Under the pieces are notes generated by a model that did no database searches, had not been told where the DNA came from, and saw nothing but the letters and a program-made list of their open reading frames with translations. A DNA stretch of 64,000 bases from Streptomyces sp. NBC_01262 (lineage in GTDB: Bacteria > Actinomycetota > Actinomycetes > Streptomycetales > Streptomycetaceae), in contig NZ_CP108462.1 in the NCBI RefSeq assembly GCF_036226365.1, positions 9,656,501 through 9,720,500 of the forward strand, given 5' to 3'. Positions 1 to 8,954 of the stretch are shown in pieces; position 1 is the stretch's first letter, and each line of letters opens with the position of its first letter. A program made the translations under genes and the position numbers.

Positions 1-382
1 CCATGATCCCAAATCGTTGGAGCACGGCGTGAGTGATCCCAAGCGGCCACACTACGTGAGGAGCGCGACGAAGGAGGCTCGTGTGCCTCTCCCTTTCCAG
101 CCGCGCTCGCGTAGCTAGTGCCTCCCGCAGGCTGGCGCAGCCATCCTCGACGCCTTCTTCGACTCCGCGATCGGCAACAATAGCCCTATATGCCACATGT
201 AGAAGGGTTGCAGACTCGGCCATCACTTTGTCTTCGACGGCGTCCGGCGTGGGAGCTCCCCAGTTATTTTTCGCGTCGGCTCGATTTGCTGGCAGAAGGT
301 CATCTAGATGAGTAATCCACGCCGCAGCAAGGTGAAGAATCTCTTGAAGCCGGTGGTGAATCTCGTGCCGTGAAGGCATCAT
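1..382 (-). CDS. Partial hypothetical protein (N-terminal 127 residues)
   Basis: An open frame starts at ATG 382 on the minus strand and runs without a stop off the left edge. A GAGGA ribosome binding site lies a few bases upstream of two adjacent ATG codons. The visible residues begin MMPSRHEIHHRL and are helical and soluble-looking, with acidic and arginine-rich stretches and no membrane segment. I do not recognise the family. It reads in the same direction as the two small paralogous genes at 455-655 and 806-1057 and lies 72 bases past the nearer one, so the three may form one transcript. The C-terminal part is outside the window, so any catalytic domain there is unseen. Confidence 0.55.
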   Translation of the reverse strand, partial: MMPSRHEIHHRLQEILHLAAAWITHLDDLLPANRADAKNNWGAPTPDAVEDKVMAESATLLHVAYRAIVADRGVEEGVEDGCASLREALATRARLERERHTSLLRRAPHVVWPLGITHAVLQRFGIM

Positions 383-454
383 TTTCTGTCCTCGATCGTC
401 GTGCCCGCCGCTGGGGTCGCTAACTCCCCAACGGCAGGCGAATTCGGGTTCTGA

Positions 455-655
455 CTACTGTTCTGCCGTGTCCCAGTGGGGGACAACGGCATAGTGACTT
501 CCGCCGATGATGTACCAGTCGCCAACCTCCTGGAAGTCGTTCAGCGGGCTGAGGTTCTTTCCAGAGACATAATCCTTGACGCTTGCGTCCAGGTTGATCA
601 GGTTGGCGGCGCCGAGGGACTCGGTGAGGGCGGAGACCTCTTGCGGTGTGGGCAT
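455..655 (-). CDS. Small hypothetical protein, tandem paralog A (66 aa)
   Basis: A 66-residue product starts at ATG 655, preceded by GAAGGG at proper spacing; this start gives the motif MPTPQEV, matching the start of the neighbour at 806-1057. The two products share PTPxEV, a helical stretch ending in ANLIN, and a later WYI(I/V)GG(S/A)HY block, then diverge completely. There is no signal peptide or membrane segment. Function is unknown. A conserved N-terminal half with a divergent C-terminal tail would fit precursor peptides of a ribosomally made natural product, but no modification enzyme is visible, so this is only a possibility. Confidence 0.6.
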   Translation of the reverse strand: MPTPQEVSALTESLGAANLINLDASVKDYVSGKNLSPLNDFQEVGDWYIIGGSHYAVVPHWDTAEQ

Positions 656-805
656 GATGTGACCCTTCACTGGTGTTTTCTGTCATCGAGGACAGCTGGT
701 TTTTGAGATTTCAGCGAGGCCATTTGGCGAGAATTGATGGTCCACAGTGTTCGGATCCCGGCGGACTCAGCGTTCCCGTCTGCGGCCACGGCGCTGCGGT
801 ACGTG

Positions 806-1057
806 TCACGCGGGGGGCTCGGGATTGGGTTCACCCTCCGGCGGCACGATCATGGGGGGGACCGGGTAGCACTGACCACCGCTGGGGAAGATCACGTAGT
901 GAGCGCCACCGACGATGTACCAGGGAGCACAGGGTTCCTGGTCAAACTTGACATCTCCCAGGGTTCTGAAGTGTTCCCTTGCGGACGCGTTGGTATTGAT
1001 CAGGTTAGCGGTCGCCAACGCCTCGGCGAGTTTCTGAACTTCTGCGGGAGTAGGCAC
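806..1057 (-). CDS. Small hypothetical protein, tandem paralog B (83 aa)
   Basis: I chose GTG 1057 as start because AAAGGG sits eight bases upstream and the product then begins with PTPAEV, collinear with paralog A. It carries the same ANLIN and WYIVGGAHY blocks, followed by a proline- and glycine-rich tail (PSGGQCYPVPPM, then PPEGEPNPEPPA) absent from paralog A. The upstream sequence of both genes contains the same AAGGGTC around the ribosome binding site, so the pair is a tandem duplication including the translation signal. Function is unknown. It is divergent from the SARP-type regulator at 1306-2055, which may control it. Confidence 0.6.
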   Translation of the reverse strand: MPTPAEVQKLAEALATANLINTNASAREHFRTLGDVKFDQEPCAPWYIVGGAHYVIFPSGGQCYPVPPMIVPPEGEPNPEPPA

Positions 1058-1305
1058 GGCTAGACCCTTTCTTGGTGATGCGTCGAGGACGCGGATCACT
1101 TTCTTCAGTTCAATCATCCAGTTGGCCCGTCACACCTGTGTTCTCTCAAGCGTTCGAAAAGCGTTACGCATGTATCCCACGCTTATGCCTGCCGCGTTGT
1201 TGGCGCAGGAGGAACGGCTGTCACCCGAATGGCGAAAAACGCCTTGTGGTGACAAGAAAACCTGGGAAGAGTGAGGGCTGATGCCCGTGTCACTGGCATA
1301 CCCAG

Positions 1306-2055
1306 GTGCGCGGAACCCGGACTGGCTGCACAGTGGTAGGCGTGTCTTGCAGTGGAGCGTTCCTGGAGCTTCTGGGCGTCATTGAGCTCAACTACGCCGA
1401 GAACAGGATCCCCCTACCCGCTGGGGCACAGCGCCTGCTGGCATTTTTGGCGCTGCAAAATGACGGGGCGCACCGGGTCAGGGCAGCTGAGCAGTTGTGG
1501 CCGGACTACACGGGGTGCCGGGCGGCAGCGAATCTACGGTCAGCCCTGTGCCACGTCAGGCGGCTGCGATCCGTGACGGTGGTTGAAAGTGTTGGCCAGC
1601 GCCTGCGGCTCTCGCAGTCGGTCCAGGTCGACTTCCATGGCGCCCGGGAATCGGCGCGGCAAGTCATCGCAGGCCTGTACCCCGTGCGCGGCGAGTGCGA
1701 CAACCTCGTTGATGACCTGAGCAAGGAACTGTTGCCGGGCTGGTCAGAAGACTGGCAAGCGCTGGAACGTGAGCGCTGGGACCAGATGCGCGTACGCGCC
1801 CTGGAAAGCCTGGCCCAGCAGTTCCAGACGGAGCGACAGTACCTGCCCGCGCTGCAAACAGCACTGGCGGCCGTCTCCGTCGACCCGTTTCGGGACACAG
1901 CCCAACGCATCGTCATCGAAGTACATATCGCTGAAGGAAACTTCGCCAGCGCTCTCAAACGATACAAGGATTACCGGGCGTTCTTGCGCCGGGAACTCAA
2001 CGTCGCGCCCTCACCGCAGATGACCAAGCTGGCGCAAGAGCTGATGTCGACGTAG
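1306..2055 (+). CDS. SARP-family transcriptional regulator (HTH plus BTAD)
   Basis: This 249-residue protein has the layout of a small Streptomyces antibiotic regulatory protein: an N-terminal OmpR-type winged helix (around residues 20-95, with QRLLAFLAL and the NLRSALCHVRRL recognition region) followed by a bacterial transcriptional activation domain (about 105-245) ending in LRRELNVAPSP. SARPs bind direct heptamer repeats near promoters of biosynthetic genes and recruit RNA polymerase. The start is uncertain; in-frame GTG codons near 1335-1345 would place the domain closer to the N terminus, as is usual. It is divergent from the two small paralogous genes, its most likely targets. No sensor or ATPase domain is attached. 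Confidence 0.8.
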   Translation: MRGTRTGCTVVGVSCSGAFLELLGVIELNYAENRIPLPAGAQRLLAFLALQNDGAHRVRAAEQLWPDYTGCRAAANLRSALCHVRRLRSVTVVESVGQRLRLSQSVQVDFHGARESARQVIAGLYPVRGECDNLVDDLSKELLPGWSEDWQALERERWDQMRVRALESLAQQFQTERQYLPALQTALAAVSVDPFRDTAQRIVIEVHIAEGNFASALKRYKDYRAFLRRELNVAPSPQMTKLAQELMST

Positions 2056-2384
2056 CTGCGCAGCGGCCCGTGCGGGTCAACCGGGCGTGGCAGCAGGCAC
2101 GAGAAGCCGGGCCCGTTGGGGCGCACGACATGACTCCGGGCACGAGGACCGCGTCGACGACGGCGGCCACGCGGAGGGCTGCATCTGGCGATTCGGGCCA
2201 CGGAGGAACGGAGCCATCAAGCACGGGGGTTGAGGACGCCAGGGCGGGGCTGATCGAGAGAGCACGGACGAACAGGGGCGCACGGCATGAAAAGCAGGAT
2301 CGCCGCGCGGCACGGGCGTGGGGCGTCCCTATTGCTCTGACCGCATAGACACCTCAGGCGCCTAGCTCGTCAAGTGCGCCGGAG
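2056..2384. other. Non-coding stretch before the inverted repeat
   Basis: I see no convincing gene here. A short frame starting with ATG 2287 stops after 17 codons, just before the left inverted-repeat arm begins at 2346, and could be the stump of a gene cut by the repeat. Nothing else stands out. Confidence 0.4.
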
Positions 2385-2792
2385 TCAGGAGTCTTCGTTA
2401 TCGAACAGGGTCTGCTCGATCTTGATGAGGTCGGTAGTAGACAGCTGGGGTGGAACGAAGTCCTGGTCTCGTGCGTGCTGGGCAAAGTGTTCGTCGAGCG
2501 CGACGTGGTACTGCTCGACGTAGTGGGCGAGGTCCGAGTACCAGAACCACTGGCCGTCGGTGTGCAGGCGGAGCCCGTCGATCGGCTCCTGGTCTGGGCT
2601 TAGGACGTCGTGGACGCGGGACCCAGTGGCTGCGAGGACCGCCCCCGAGCGCAGGTAGTGCGCGAGTCGGAGCTCGTCCGGGCCTGCCTGGTCACGCACC
2701 GCAGCGCGAAGCGAAGGCCCGTCAGGCCGGCCATGCTCCAGCTCCCGGAACTCACCGAGGAGCCGTCTGGCGTTGGGAGGCTCGCTGCTCAT
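2385..2792 (-). CDS. Hypothetical 135-aa protein linked to the IS110 copy (left arm)
   Basis: The product begins MSSEPPNARRLL and is acidic and soluble, with no membrane segment. It contains a tryptophan- and tyrosine-rich stretch (DGQWFWYSDLAHYVEQYH). I chose ATG 2792 because upstream in-frame residues are basic and belong to the IS110 3' non-coding part in another frame. It lies directly beyond the 3' end of the IS110 transposase and is duplicated with it in the right arm (8256-8663). Function is unknown; it may be an ordinary neighbour carried along by the duplication. Confidence 0.6.
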   Translation of the reverse strand: MSSEPPNARRLLGEFRELEHGRPDGPSLRAAVRDQAGPDELRLAHYLRSGAVLAATGSRVHDVLSPDQEPIDGLRLHTDGQWFWYSDLAHYVEQYHVALDEHFAQHARDQDFVPPQLSTTDLIKIEQTLFDNEDS

Positions 2793-2844
2793 GCGCGGGA
2801 GCTTAACCCCGCTGCCGTAGCCCGCGATGTTCTTGGGCCTTCGC

Positions 2845-4083
2845 TTATGCCGCCTGCATCGTTGCCTGGGCTTCCGCCGGGAAGGCCACCGCTTCGTCGT
2901 AGAGCCGTCCATGCTGGAGGCAGTGGTAGAGCTGTCCGAGCATCCGGTTGAAGAGGTTGCGCTGGGCTGCGGCGTGCCAGTCCCGGTGGTCGTCGCGGCG
3001 CCGCCTGTAGTGGGCTTTGGCGCCGGGAGAGGCGGTGATGGCGGAAAAGGCCCAGAGGTAGCCGGCGTGGTTGAGGCGGTCGTTCTTCACCCACCGGCGG
3101 GTGATACTCGACTTCTTGCCGGAAGCCCTCGTGACGGGTGAGGCGCCGGCATAGGCCTTCAGGCCGCGGGCGTCGGCGAACCTGGTGCGGTCGTCTCCGA
3201 TCTCGGCGAGCACCCGGGCACCGAGCTGGATGCCGAGTCCGGGGAAGCTGAGGATGATCTCAGCGTCCGGGTGCTGAGGGAAAGCTTCCTCCACCGCCTC
3301 GGCCAGATTGTCGGCGGCGGTGCAGGCGGCCACCAGCTGGACCAGGAGCGCGAGCATCTGTTTGCCAAGCGCGTTCTCCACCAGCGATGGCTGGTGCGCC
3401 CAGTCGGAACGGAAGATCTCCCGGAGCCGGTCGATCTCGGCTTCGATGCCGCGCTGGCGGCCGGCGCGCTTGAGCGCGGCCTGCAGCTGCGTGCGCGTCA
3501 GCCGCGAGGCCCGCGCCGGTGTCGGAGCCGCCTTGAGGAGTTCGTGCGCCTCCCGGCGGCACAAACCGTTCTTCCAGGACTCGAAGGCGGCCAGCGCGGC
3601 CGGGTAGTACTCCCGCAGCAGCGACCGGAGCTGGTTGGAGATCTGCTGCCGGTTCCACGTCGCGTCCTGCTGAGCCCTGGCAAGGACGGCGACCGCGCGG
3701 GCCACGTCGCTGTCCTGAGGCAACGGCCGGTGGGCATACATGTCGGTGCGCAGGATGTTGGCCAGGACCAGAGCGTCTCCGGGGTCGGACTTCTTGCCGG
3801 AGACGGAGTGCCGGTCGCGGTAGCGGGCAGCGGCCATCGGGTTGATCGCGAACACCTGCCTCTTGCCCGTCCGCAGCACGGCGACGACCAGGCCGCGGGA
3901 GGTCTCGATCGCGACCGGGATCGGGCTCTCCTCGGTGTCGCCGTATTCGGCAAGCAAATCCAGCAGGATCTTGTAGCCGCCCGCGTCGTCGGTGATGTGC
4001 CGTTTGGCCAGTAACTGGCCGCTGTCGTCGACCAGGGCGACGTCGTGCGTGCGTTCGGCCCAGTCGATGCCGCAGTAGATCAA
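2845..4083 (-). CDS. IS110-family transposase (left copy)
   Basis: This is a 412-residue DEDD transposase/recombinase of the IS110 family. The N-terminal RuvC-like domain shows the expected acidic residues: D in GIDWAE near the start, E in VAIETSRG, and the pair in KSDPGDALVLA. The C-terminal Transposase_20 domain contains FPGLGIQLGARVLAEIGD and AYAGASPVT with the catalytic serine. I place the start at TTG 4083 because GGAGGGG lies eight bases upstream and the product then begins with IYCGIDWAE, usual for the family; an ATG at 4119 would add 12 residues. IS110 enzymes use a bridge RNA from a non-coding end. The gene is intact and identical to the copy at 6965-8203. Confidence 0.92.
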   Translation of the reverse strand: MIYCGIDWAERTHDVALVDDSGQLLAKRHITDDAGGYKILLDLLAEYGDTEESPIPVAIETSRGLVVAVLRTGKRQVFAINPMAAARYRDRHSVSGKKSDPGDALVLANILRTDMYAHRPLPQDSDVARAVAVLARAQQDATWNRQQISNQLRSLLREYYPAALAAFESWKNGLCRREAHELLKAAPTPARASRLTRTQLQAALKRAGRQRGIEAEIDRLREIFRSDWAHQPSLVENALGKQMLALLVQLVAACTAADNLAEAVEEAFPQHPDAEIILSFPGLGIQLGARVLAEIGDDRTRFADARGLKAYAGASPVTRASGKKSSITRRWVKNDRLNHAGYLWAFSAITASPGAKAHYRRRRDDHRDWHAAAQRNLFNRMLGQLYHCLQHGRLYDEAVAFPAEAQATMQAA

Positions 4084-4119
4084 GTCTTTCCCCTCCATCG
4101 TGCTGTTTCTGCTGGTCAC

Positions 4120-4669
4120 GAGCTCATGCGGGCCACGCGGCGACCTAATCCCAGGACTCAGCCCTGGGGCTGGTCCGCCACCTCAGTAGCCGTTCGTGGC
4201 ACCAGCTCGTCCCACGGGCCTCGGTCTCTGCGGGAGCTCGGATGGCTCGGGCTTCACAAGAGGTCACCATGGAGCGGGCTCGCACCACCAACACCAACGA
4301 GTGATCTTTCGGCGGGTGTTGACGCCCGGCGGCATTGGACGGCGCCGATCTTTCGGGCGACCTCGCGTGCCGGGAGGGACGTCAAACGTCCGTCCAGCAC
4401 CAACGGGCGCCAACACCGGCTGGACGGCGACAGGTGCGTGGGCGCCGGCGCCGCCGATCTATCCTTGGGCGTCGAGGCCGGGGAACCAATAGGCGTCCGT
4501 CCGACGCCCGCGCAACTGCCACCACCATGAGTACGAGGACCGCGCGCCGCTCTATGCGGAGGTCTCAGCAGACCCGGTTCGCCGTAGGCATCCCAGCCCT
4601 CCACTCGAACATCCCCAGAAGCTTCCGCTCCATCGGGACGCCCTTAACTACGGATTAGGTTCGCCGGGT
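4120..4669 (-). other. IS110 upstream non-coding end (left copy), candidate bridge RNA region
   Basis: About 540 bases upstream of the transposase inside the repeat arm carry no convincing gene. They contain stem-forming sequences, described at 6390-6928 for the identical right copy. In IS110 elements the non-coding RNA that pairs with target and donor is made from this side of the gene. I infer the position from family knowledge only and cannot fold the RNA here. Confidence 0.3.
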
Positions 4670-4690
4670 CGGTCGGTCTAATCTGGCTCC

Positions 4691-5193
4691 GTGACGCGGC
4701 AATTGAGTACGGTGGTGCTGATGTGCGGTCTTCCGGGAGCGGGCAAGACCACCTACGCGATGGAGCTGGTGCGACGCGTTTCGCCCGGCTGTCGATCGAC
4801 GAGGTGGTCTGGCAACGACTCGGGCAGCGCGACGCCGGCCTGGTGCTGGGAGCTGAAGCGTTCGACCGGCTCAAGGAAGAGGTCCGCCACGAGCAGCGGC
4901 AGGAACTGGTCGAGCTGATGCAGGCCGGGTGCGACGTGGTCGTGGACTACAGCTTCTGGAGTCGCGCCGCCCGCGACGACTACAAGGCGCTGATTGAAAG
5001 CCACGGTTGCCGCTGGGAACTGATCCACCTCAAGGCCGACCGGACGACGCTGGAGCGCCGCCTCGAAGTACGGAGCGGTGTGGAAGGCGCTAACGCCGTC
5101 ACCGTGGATGAGACGCTGTTCAACCGCTATCTGGTCAACTTCGAGGAACCGAACGGAGAGGGCGAGCAGGTCGTCATGCAGTCCTCGACCTGA
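4691..5193 (+). pseudogene. Frameshifted AAA-type P-loop kinase (zeta-toxin/AAA_33-like)
   Basis: The first part, from GTG 4691, reads MTRQLSTVVLMCGLPGAGKTTYAMELVRR with a clear Walker A motif (GLPGAGKT). Near 4776-4785 the coding frame shifts: the continuation FARLSIDEVVWQRLG and the rest of the domain (ending in FEEPNGEGEQVV at 5193) is in a different frame. Together they make a 165-residue AAA_33-type ATP-dependent kinase, a family including zeta-like and RNA-repair kinases. The single-base shift probably inactivates it. Its 3' end overlaps the decayed IS630 transposase on the other strand, and it lies between the inverted-repeat arms. Confidence 0.7.
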
Positions 5194-6322
5194 GGATCTG
5201 AAGCCGTTCGGCGAGGAGGGGACGCCCGCCGAAGCGGATGCCCTTCTCGCTGCGGATGCGAGCACGCTCCTTCCGCTGGGCGGCGAGGACGTCGGGGTGG
5301 CGTGCGTTCTTGTTGCGCCGGCGCAGGTAGGCGTGCAGCGCACGGGTCTGTGCGGTGTGGTTGCGGTGGTTGGAGTTCGCGACGGTGAACTGCCGCAGCG
5401 GGCCGAAGTGGGCCTCGATCGGATTAGCCTAGGACGCGTAAGTCGGGGTGAAGGACAGCTCGACCGGTTCTTCCTCGCCCAGCGCCGGATGGTGCCGCCC
5501 TTGTGAGCGGAGAGGTTGTCCAAGATGAGGTAGATCGGGGAGCCGTCCGGACGGGCCGCGCGGATCGACCTCAGCGCGGCTAGGGGTGTTCCCGGCGCCC
5601 TTCTTGGCGCGGTTGACGCCCCACAGCGTGTCGTCACGCACCGAGTAACAGCCGTGGAAGTAGCGCACCCCGTGGGTGCGGTGGAAGTTCGCCGGGTGCC
5701 GCTCGGGATGCCCCTGCTCGGCCCAGCAGGACCCGGCGGTGGGCCGGATGCCGAGCGGTCCGAACTCGTCGAACGCGAACACCCGGTCGGGGAACCGCTG
5801 CAGGACGTCCTCGATTCGGTCGAGCTTGGCGTCGCGCTCGGGGTCCGGGGACTCCTTCCAGGTCTTGGTGCGCTGGAAGGTGATGCCGCGGCGGGCGAGC
5901 AGGCACCGTAACGCCTCGCGGCCGATCCGGATCACGCGGCCGTGAACGCGGCACAGGGAGGCGGCGAGTTTGCGGACGGACCAGCGGGTGAAGGGCTGGC
6001 CGAGCTTGGTCGGGCGGGTGGTGGCCGTCTGGACGACGAAGTTCTCGTCGTCAGGGCTGAGCAGGCGGGGACGGCCTCCCGCCCAGCGAGGGTCCAGGCA
6101 GGCCAAGCCGATCTCGTTGAACCGGTGGATCACATCCCGGACGGTGTCCTCGTCGGCCTGCACCAGTTTCGCGATCACCGGCACCCGGTTCCCGCCGGCC
6201 GAAGCCAACAGCATCATCGCTCGCCGATACCGCACTGAACTGGTGCTGCCCCGACGCGCGATCTGCTGCAGCTTCTGCCCCTCCTGGTCGGTCAACCTGC
6301 GCACACGGACAGGCTCAGCCAC
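5174..6322 (-). pseudogene. IS630-family transposase, decayed
   Basis: The minus strand from GTG 6322 reads AEPVRVRRLTDQEG and an IS630 helix-turn-helix (VPVIAKLVQADEDTVRDVI), then the DDE domain. The first catalytic aspartate is in VFAFDEFG. After the AKKGAGNT stretch the frame shifts; IYLILDNLSAHK, with the second aspartate, continues in another frame, then a second shift returns to VELSFTPTYAS. The next codon is TAG where TGG (W of SWANPIE) is expected, and the third catalytic residue lies beyond it. Two frameshifts plus a nonsense codon make this a dead copy. The frame ends at 5174. Confidence 0.85.
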
Positions 6323-6389
6323 CACACCCCCAGCAGTCGGATCGGACCTCACCGGACATCCAACCGCCAGAACCACCAACCCGGCGAAC

Positions 6390-6928
6390 CTAATCCGTAG
6401 TTAAGGGCGTCCCGATGGAGCGGAAGCTTCTGGGGATGTTCGAGTGGAGGGCTGGGATGCCTACGGCGAACCGGGTCTGCTGAGACCTCCGCATAGAGCG
6501 GCGCGCGGTCCTCGTACTCATGGTGGTGGCAGTTGCGCGGGCGTCGGACGGACGCCTATTGGTTCCCCGGCCTCGACGCCCAAGGATAGATCGGCGGCGC
6601 CGGCGCCCACGCACCTGTCGCCGTCCAGCCGGTGTTGGCGCCCGTTGGTGCTGGACGGACGTTTGACGTCCCTCCCGGCACGCGAGGTCGCCCGAAAGAT
6701 CGGCGCCGTCCAATGCCGCCGGGCGTCAACACCCGCCGAAAGATCACTCGTTGGTGTTGGTGGTGCGAGCCCGCTCCATGGTGACCTCTTGTGAAGCCCG
6801 AGCCATCCGAGCTCCCGCAGAGACCGAGGCCCGTGGGACGAGCTGGTGCCACGAACGGCTACTGAGGTGGCGGACCAGCCCCAGGGCTGAGTCCTGGGAT
6901 TAGGTCGCCGCGTGGCCCGCATGAGCTC
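6390..6928 (+). other. IS110 upstream non-coding end (right copy), candidate bridge RNA region
   Basis: There is no convincing gene between the arm edge and the transposase start. Stems visible by eye include CCGTCCAGC (6621-6629) with GCTGGACGG (6650-6658), and CCCAGG/CCTGGG just before the transposase. Known IS110 bridge RNAs come from such an upstream non-coding end, so this is the place to look. The call is inference. Confidence 0.3.
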
Positions 6929-6964
6929 GTGACCAGCAGAAACAGCACGATGGAGGGGAAAGAC

Positions 6965-8203
6965 TTGATCTACTGCGGCATCGACTGGGCCGAACGCACG
7001 CACGACGTCGCCCTGGTCGACGACAGCGGCCAGTTACTGGCCAAACGGCACATCACCGACGACGCGGGCGGCTACAAGATCCTGCTGGATTTGCTTGCCG
7101 AATACGGCGACACCGAGGAGAGCCCGATCCCGGTCGCGATCGAGACCTCCCGCGGCCTGGTCGTCGCCGTGCTGCGGACGGGCAAGAGGCAGGTGTTCGC
7201 GATCAACCCGATGGCCGCTGCCCGCTACCGCGACCGGCACTCCGTCTCCGGCAAGAAGTCCGACCCCGGAGACGCTCTGGTCCTGGCCAACATCCTGCGC
7301 ACCGACATGTATGCCCACCGGCCGTTGCCTCAGGACAGCGACGTGGCCCGCGCGGTCGCCGTCCTTGCCAGGGCTCAGCAGGACGCGACGTGGAACCGGC
7401 AGCAGATCTCCAACCAGCTCCGGTCGCTGCTGCGGGAGTACTACCCGGCCGCGCTGGCCGCCTTCGAGTCCTGGAAGAACGGTTTGTGCCGCCGGGAGGC
7501 GCACGAACTCCTCAAGGCGGCTCCGACACCGGCGCGGGCCTCGCGGCTGACGCGCACGCAGCTGCAGGCCGCGCTCAAGCGCGCCGGCCGCCAGCGCGGC
7601 ATCGAAGCCGAGATCGACCGGCTCCGGGAGATCTTCCGTTCCGACTGGGCGCACCAGCCATCGCTGGTGGAGAACGCGCTTGGCAAACAGATGCTCGCGC
7701 TCCTGGTCCAGCTGGTGGCCGCCTGCACCGCCGCCGACAATCTGGCCGAGGCGGTGGAGGAAGCTTTCCCTCAGCACCCGGACGCTGAGATCATCCTCAG
7801 CTTCCCCGGACTCGGCATCCAGCTCGGTGCCCGGGTGCTCGCCGAGATCGGAGACGACCGCACCAGGTTCGCCGACGCCCGCGGCCTGAAGGCCTATGCC
7901 GGCGCCTCACCCGTCACGAGGGCTTCCGGCAAGAAGTCGAGTATCACCCGCCGGTGGGTGAAGAACGACCGCCTCAACCACGCCGGCTACCTCTGGGCCT
8001 TTTCCGCCATCACCGCCTCTCCCGGCGCCAAAGCCCACTACAGGCGGCGCCGCGACGACCACCGGGACTGGCACGCCGCAGCCCAGCGCAACCTCTTCAA
8101 CCGGATGCTCGGACAGCTCTACCACTGCCTCCAGCATGGACGGCTCTACGACGAAGCGGTGGCCTTCCCGGCGGAAGCCCAGGCAACGATGCAGGCGGCA
8201 TAA
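6965..8203 (+). CDS. IS110-family transposase (right copy)
   Basis: This is identical in sequence to the left-arm enzyme at 2845-4083, with the same TTG start after GGAGGGG, the same DEDD residues in the RuvC-like half and the same GASP serine region in the C-terminal half. It is intact at about 412 residues, normal for the family. The opposite orientation of the two copies suggests transposition plus rearrangement, or duplication of the whole 2.3-kb block, rather than two independent insertions of a minimal IS. Confidence 0.92.
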   Translation: MIYCGIDWAERTHDVALVDDSGQLLAKRHITDDAGGYKILLDLLAEYGDTEESPIPVAIETSRGLVVAVLRTGKRQVFAINPMAAARYRDRHSVSGKKSDPGDALVLANILRTDMYAHRPLPQDSDVARAVAVLARAQQDATWNRQQISNQLRSLLREYYPAALAAFESWKNGLCRREAHELLKAAPTPARASRLTRTQLQAALKRAGRQRGIEAEIDRLREIFRSDWAHQPSLVENALGKQMLALLVQLVAACTAADNLAEAVEEAFPQHPDAEIILSFPGLGIQLGARVLAEIGDDRTRFADARGLKAYAGASPVTRASGKKSSITRRWVKNDRLNHAGYLWAFSAITASPGAKAHYRRRRDDHRDWHAAAQRNLFNRMLGQLYHCLQHGRLYDEAVAFPAEAQATMQAA

Positions 8204-8255
8204 GCGAAGGCCCAAGAACATCGCGGGCTACGGCAGCGGGGTTAAGCTCCCGCGC

Positions 8256-8663
8256 ATGAGCAGCGAGCCTCCCAACGCCAGACGGCTCCTCGGTGAGTTC
8301 CGGGAGCTGGAGCATGGCCGGCCTGACGGGCCTTCGCTTCGCGCTGCGGTGCGTGACCAGGCAGGCCCGGACGAGCTCCGACTCGCGCACTACCTGCGCT
8401 CGGGGGCGGTCCTCGCAGCCACTGGGTCCCGCGTCCACGACGTCCTAAGCCCAGACCAGGAGCCGATCGACGGGCTCCGCCTGCACACCGACGGCCAGTG
8501 GTTCTGGTACTCGGACCTCGCCCACTACGTCGAGCAGTACCACGTCGCGCTCGACGAACACTTTGCCCAGCACGCACGAGACCAGGACTTCGTTCCACCC
8601 CAGCTGTCTACTACCGACCTCATCAAGATCGAGCAGACCCTGTTCGATAACGAAGACTCCTGA
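8256..8663 (+). CDS. Hypothetical 135-aa protein linked to the IS110 copy (right arm)
   Basis: This is the identical second copy of the gene at 2385-2792, starting MSSEPPNARR and ending DNEDS. It begins 52 bases after the IS110 stop codon and ends 39 bases before the outer edge of the repeat arm. No domain is recognised. Its inclusion in both arms shows that the duplicated unit is larger than a minimal IS110 element. Confidence 0.6.
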   Translation: MSSEPPNARRLLGEFRELEHGRPDGPSLRAAVRDQAGPDELRLAHYLRSGAVLAATGSRVHDVLSPDQEPIDGLRLHTDGQWFWYSDLAHYVEQYHVALDEHFAQHARDQDFVPPQLSTTDLIKIEQTLFDNEDS

Positions 8664-8954
8664 CTCCGGCGCACTTGACGAGCTAGGCGCCTGAGGTGTC
8701 TACGTGGTCACAGCACTAGCTGCGTCCCTCACTCCTCTCCATCTGTCGTCAGGTGGCGGGTCTGAAGCGCAGGAACGAGTACTCAAGCGGATAGATCAGG
8801 CTGGCGTTACCGTCTCGCTCCCTGATCCCCTGGACGGCGGCAGCCCGCTCAACTCGCCTGCCGGGCACGGCCACCTGGGCCGATCCAACTCATTGTGTTA
8901 GCCGTTGTAAGGAACTCGTCCGCTGACGAAATCCTAGAGACCCACAACAACCCC

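Larger units (their letters stand above)
2346..4669 (-). repeat. Left arm of a 2.3-kb inverted repeat containing an IS110 element
   Basis: Bases 2346-4669 are the reverse complement of 6379-8702: paired positions always sum to 11,048, the translated proteins of both arms are identical, and identity stops sharply at both ends. Each arm holds one IS110 transposase, a 135-aa gene beyond its 3' end, and about 540 bases of upstream non-coding sequence. The arms enclose 1.7 kb with a broken kinase and a decayed IS630. The identity implies a recent duplication or inversion. Confidence 0.93.
6379..8702 (+). repeat. Right arm of the 2.3-kb inverted repeat
   Basis: This is the reverse complement of 2346-4669, with identical encoded proteins. 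The inner edge falls just upstream of the decayed IS630 gene and the outer edge ends at 8702. The two arms could recombine to invert the 1.7-kb middle or misassemble in short-read data. Confidence 0.93.
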
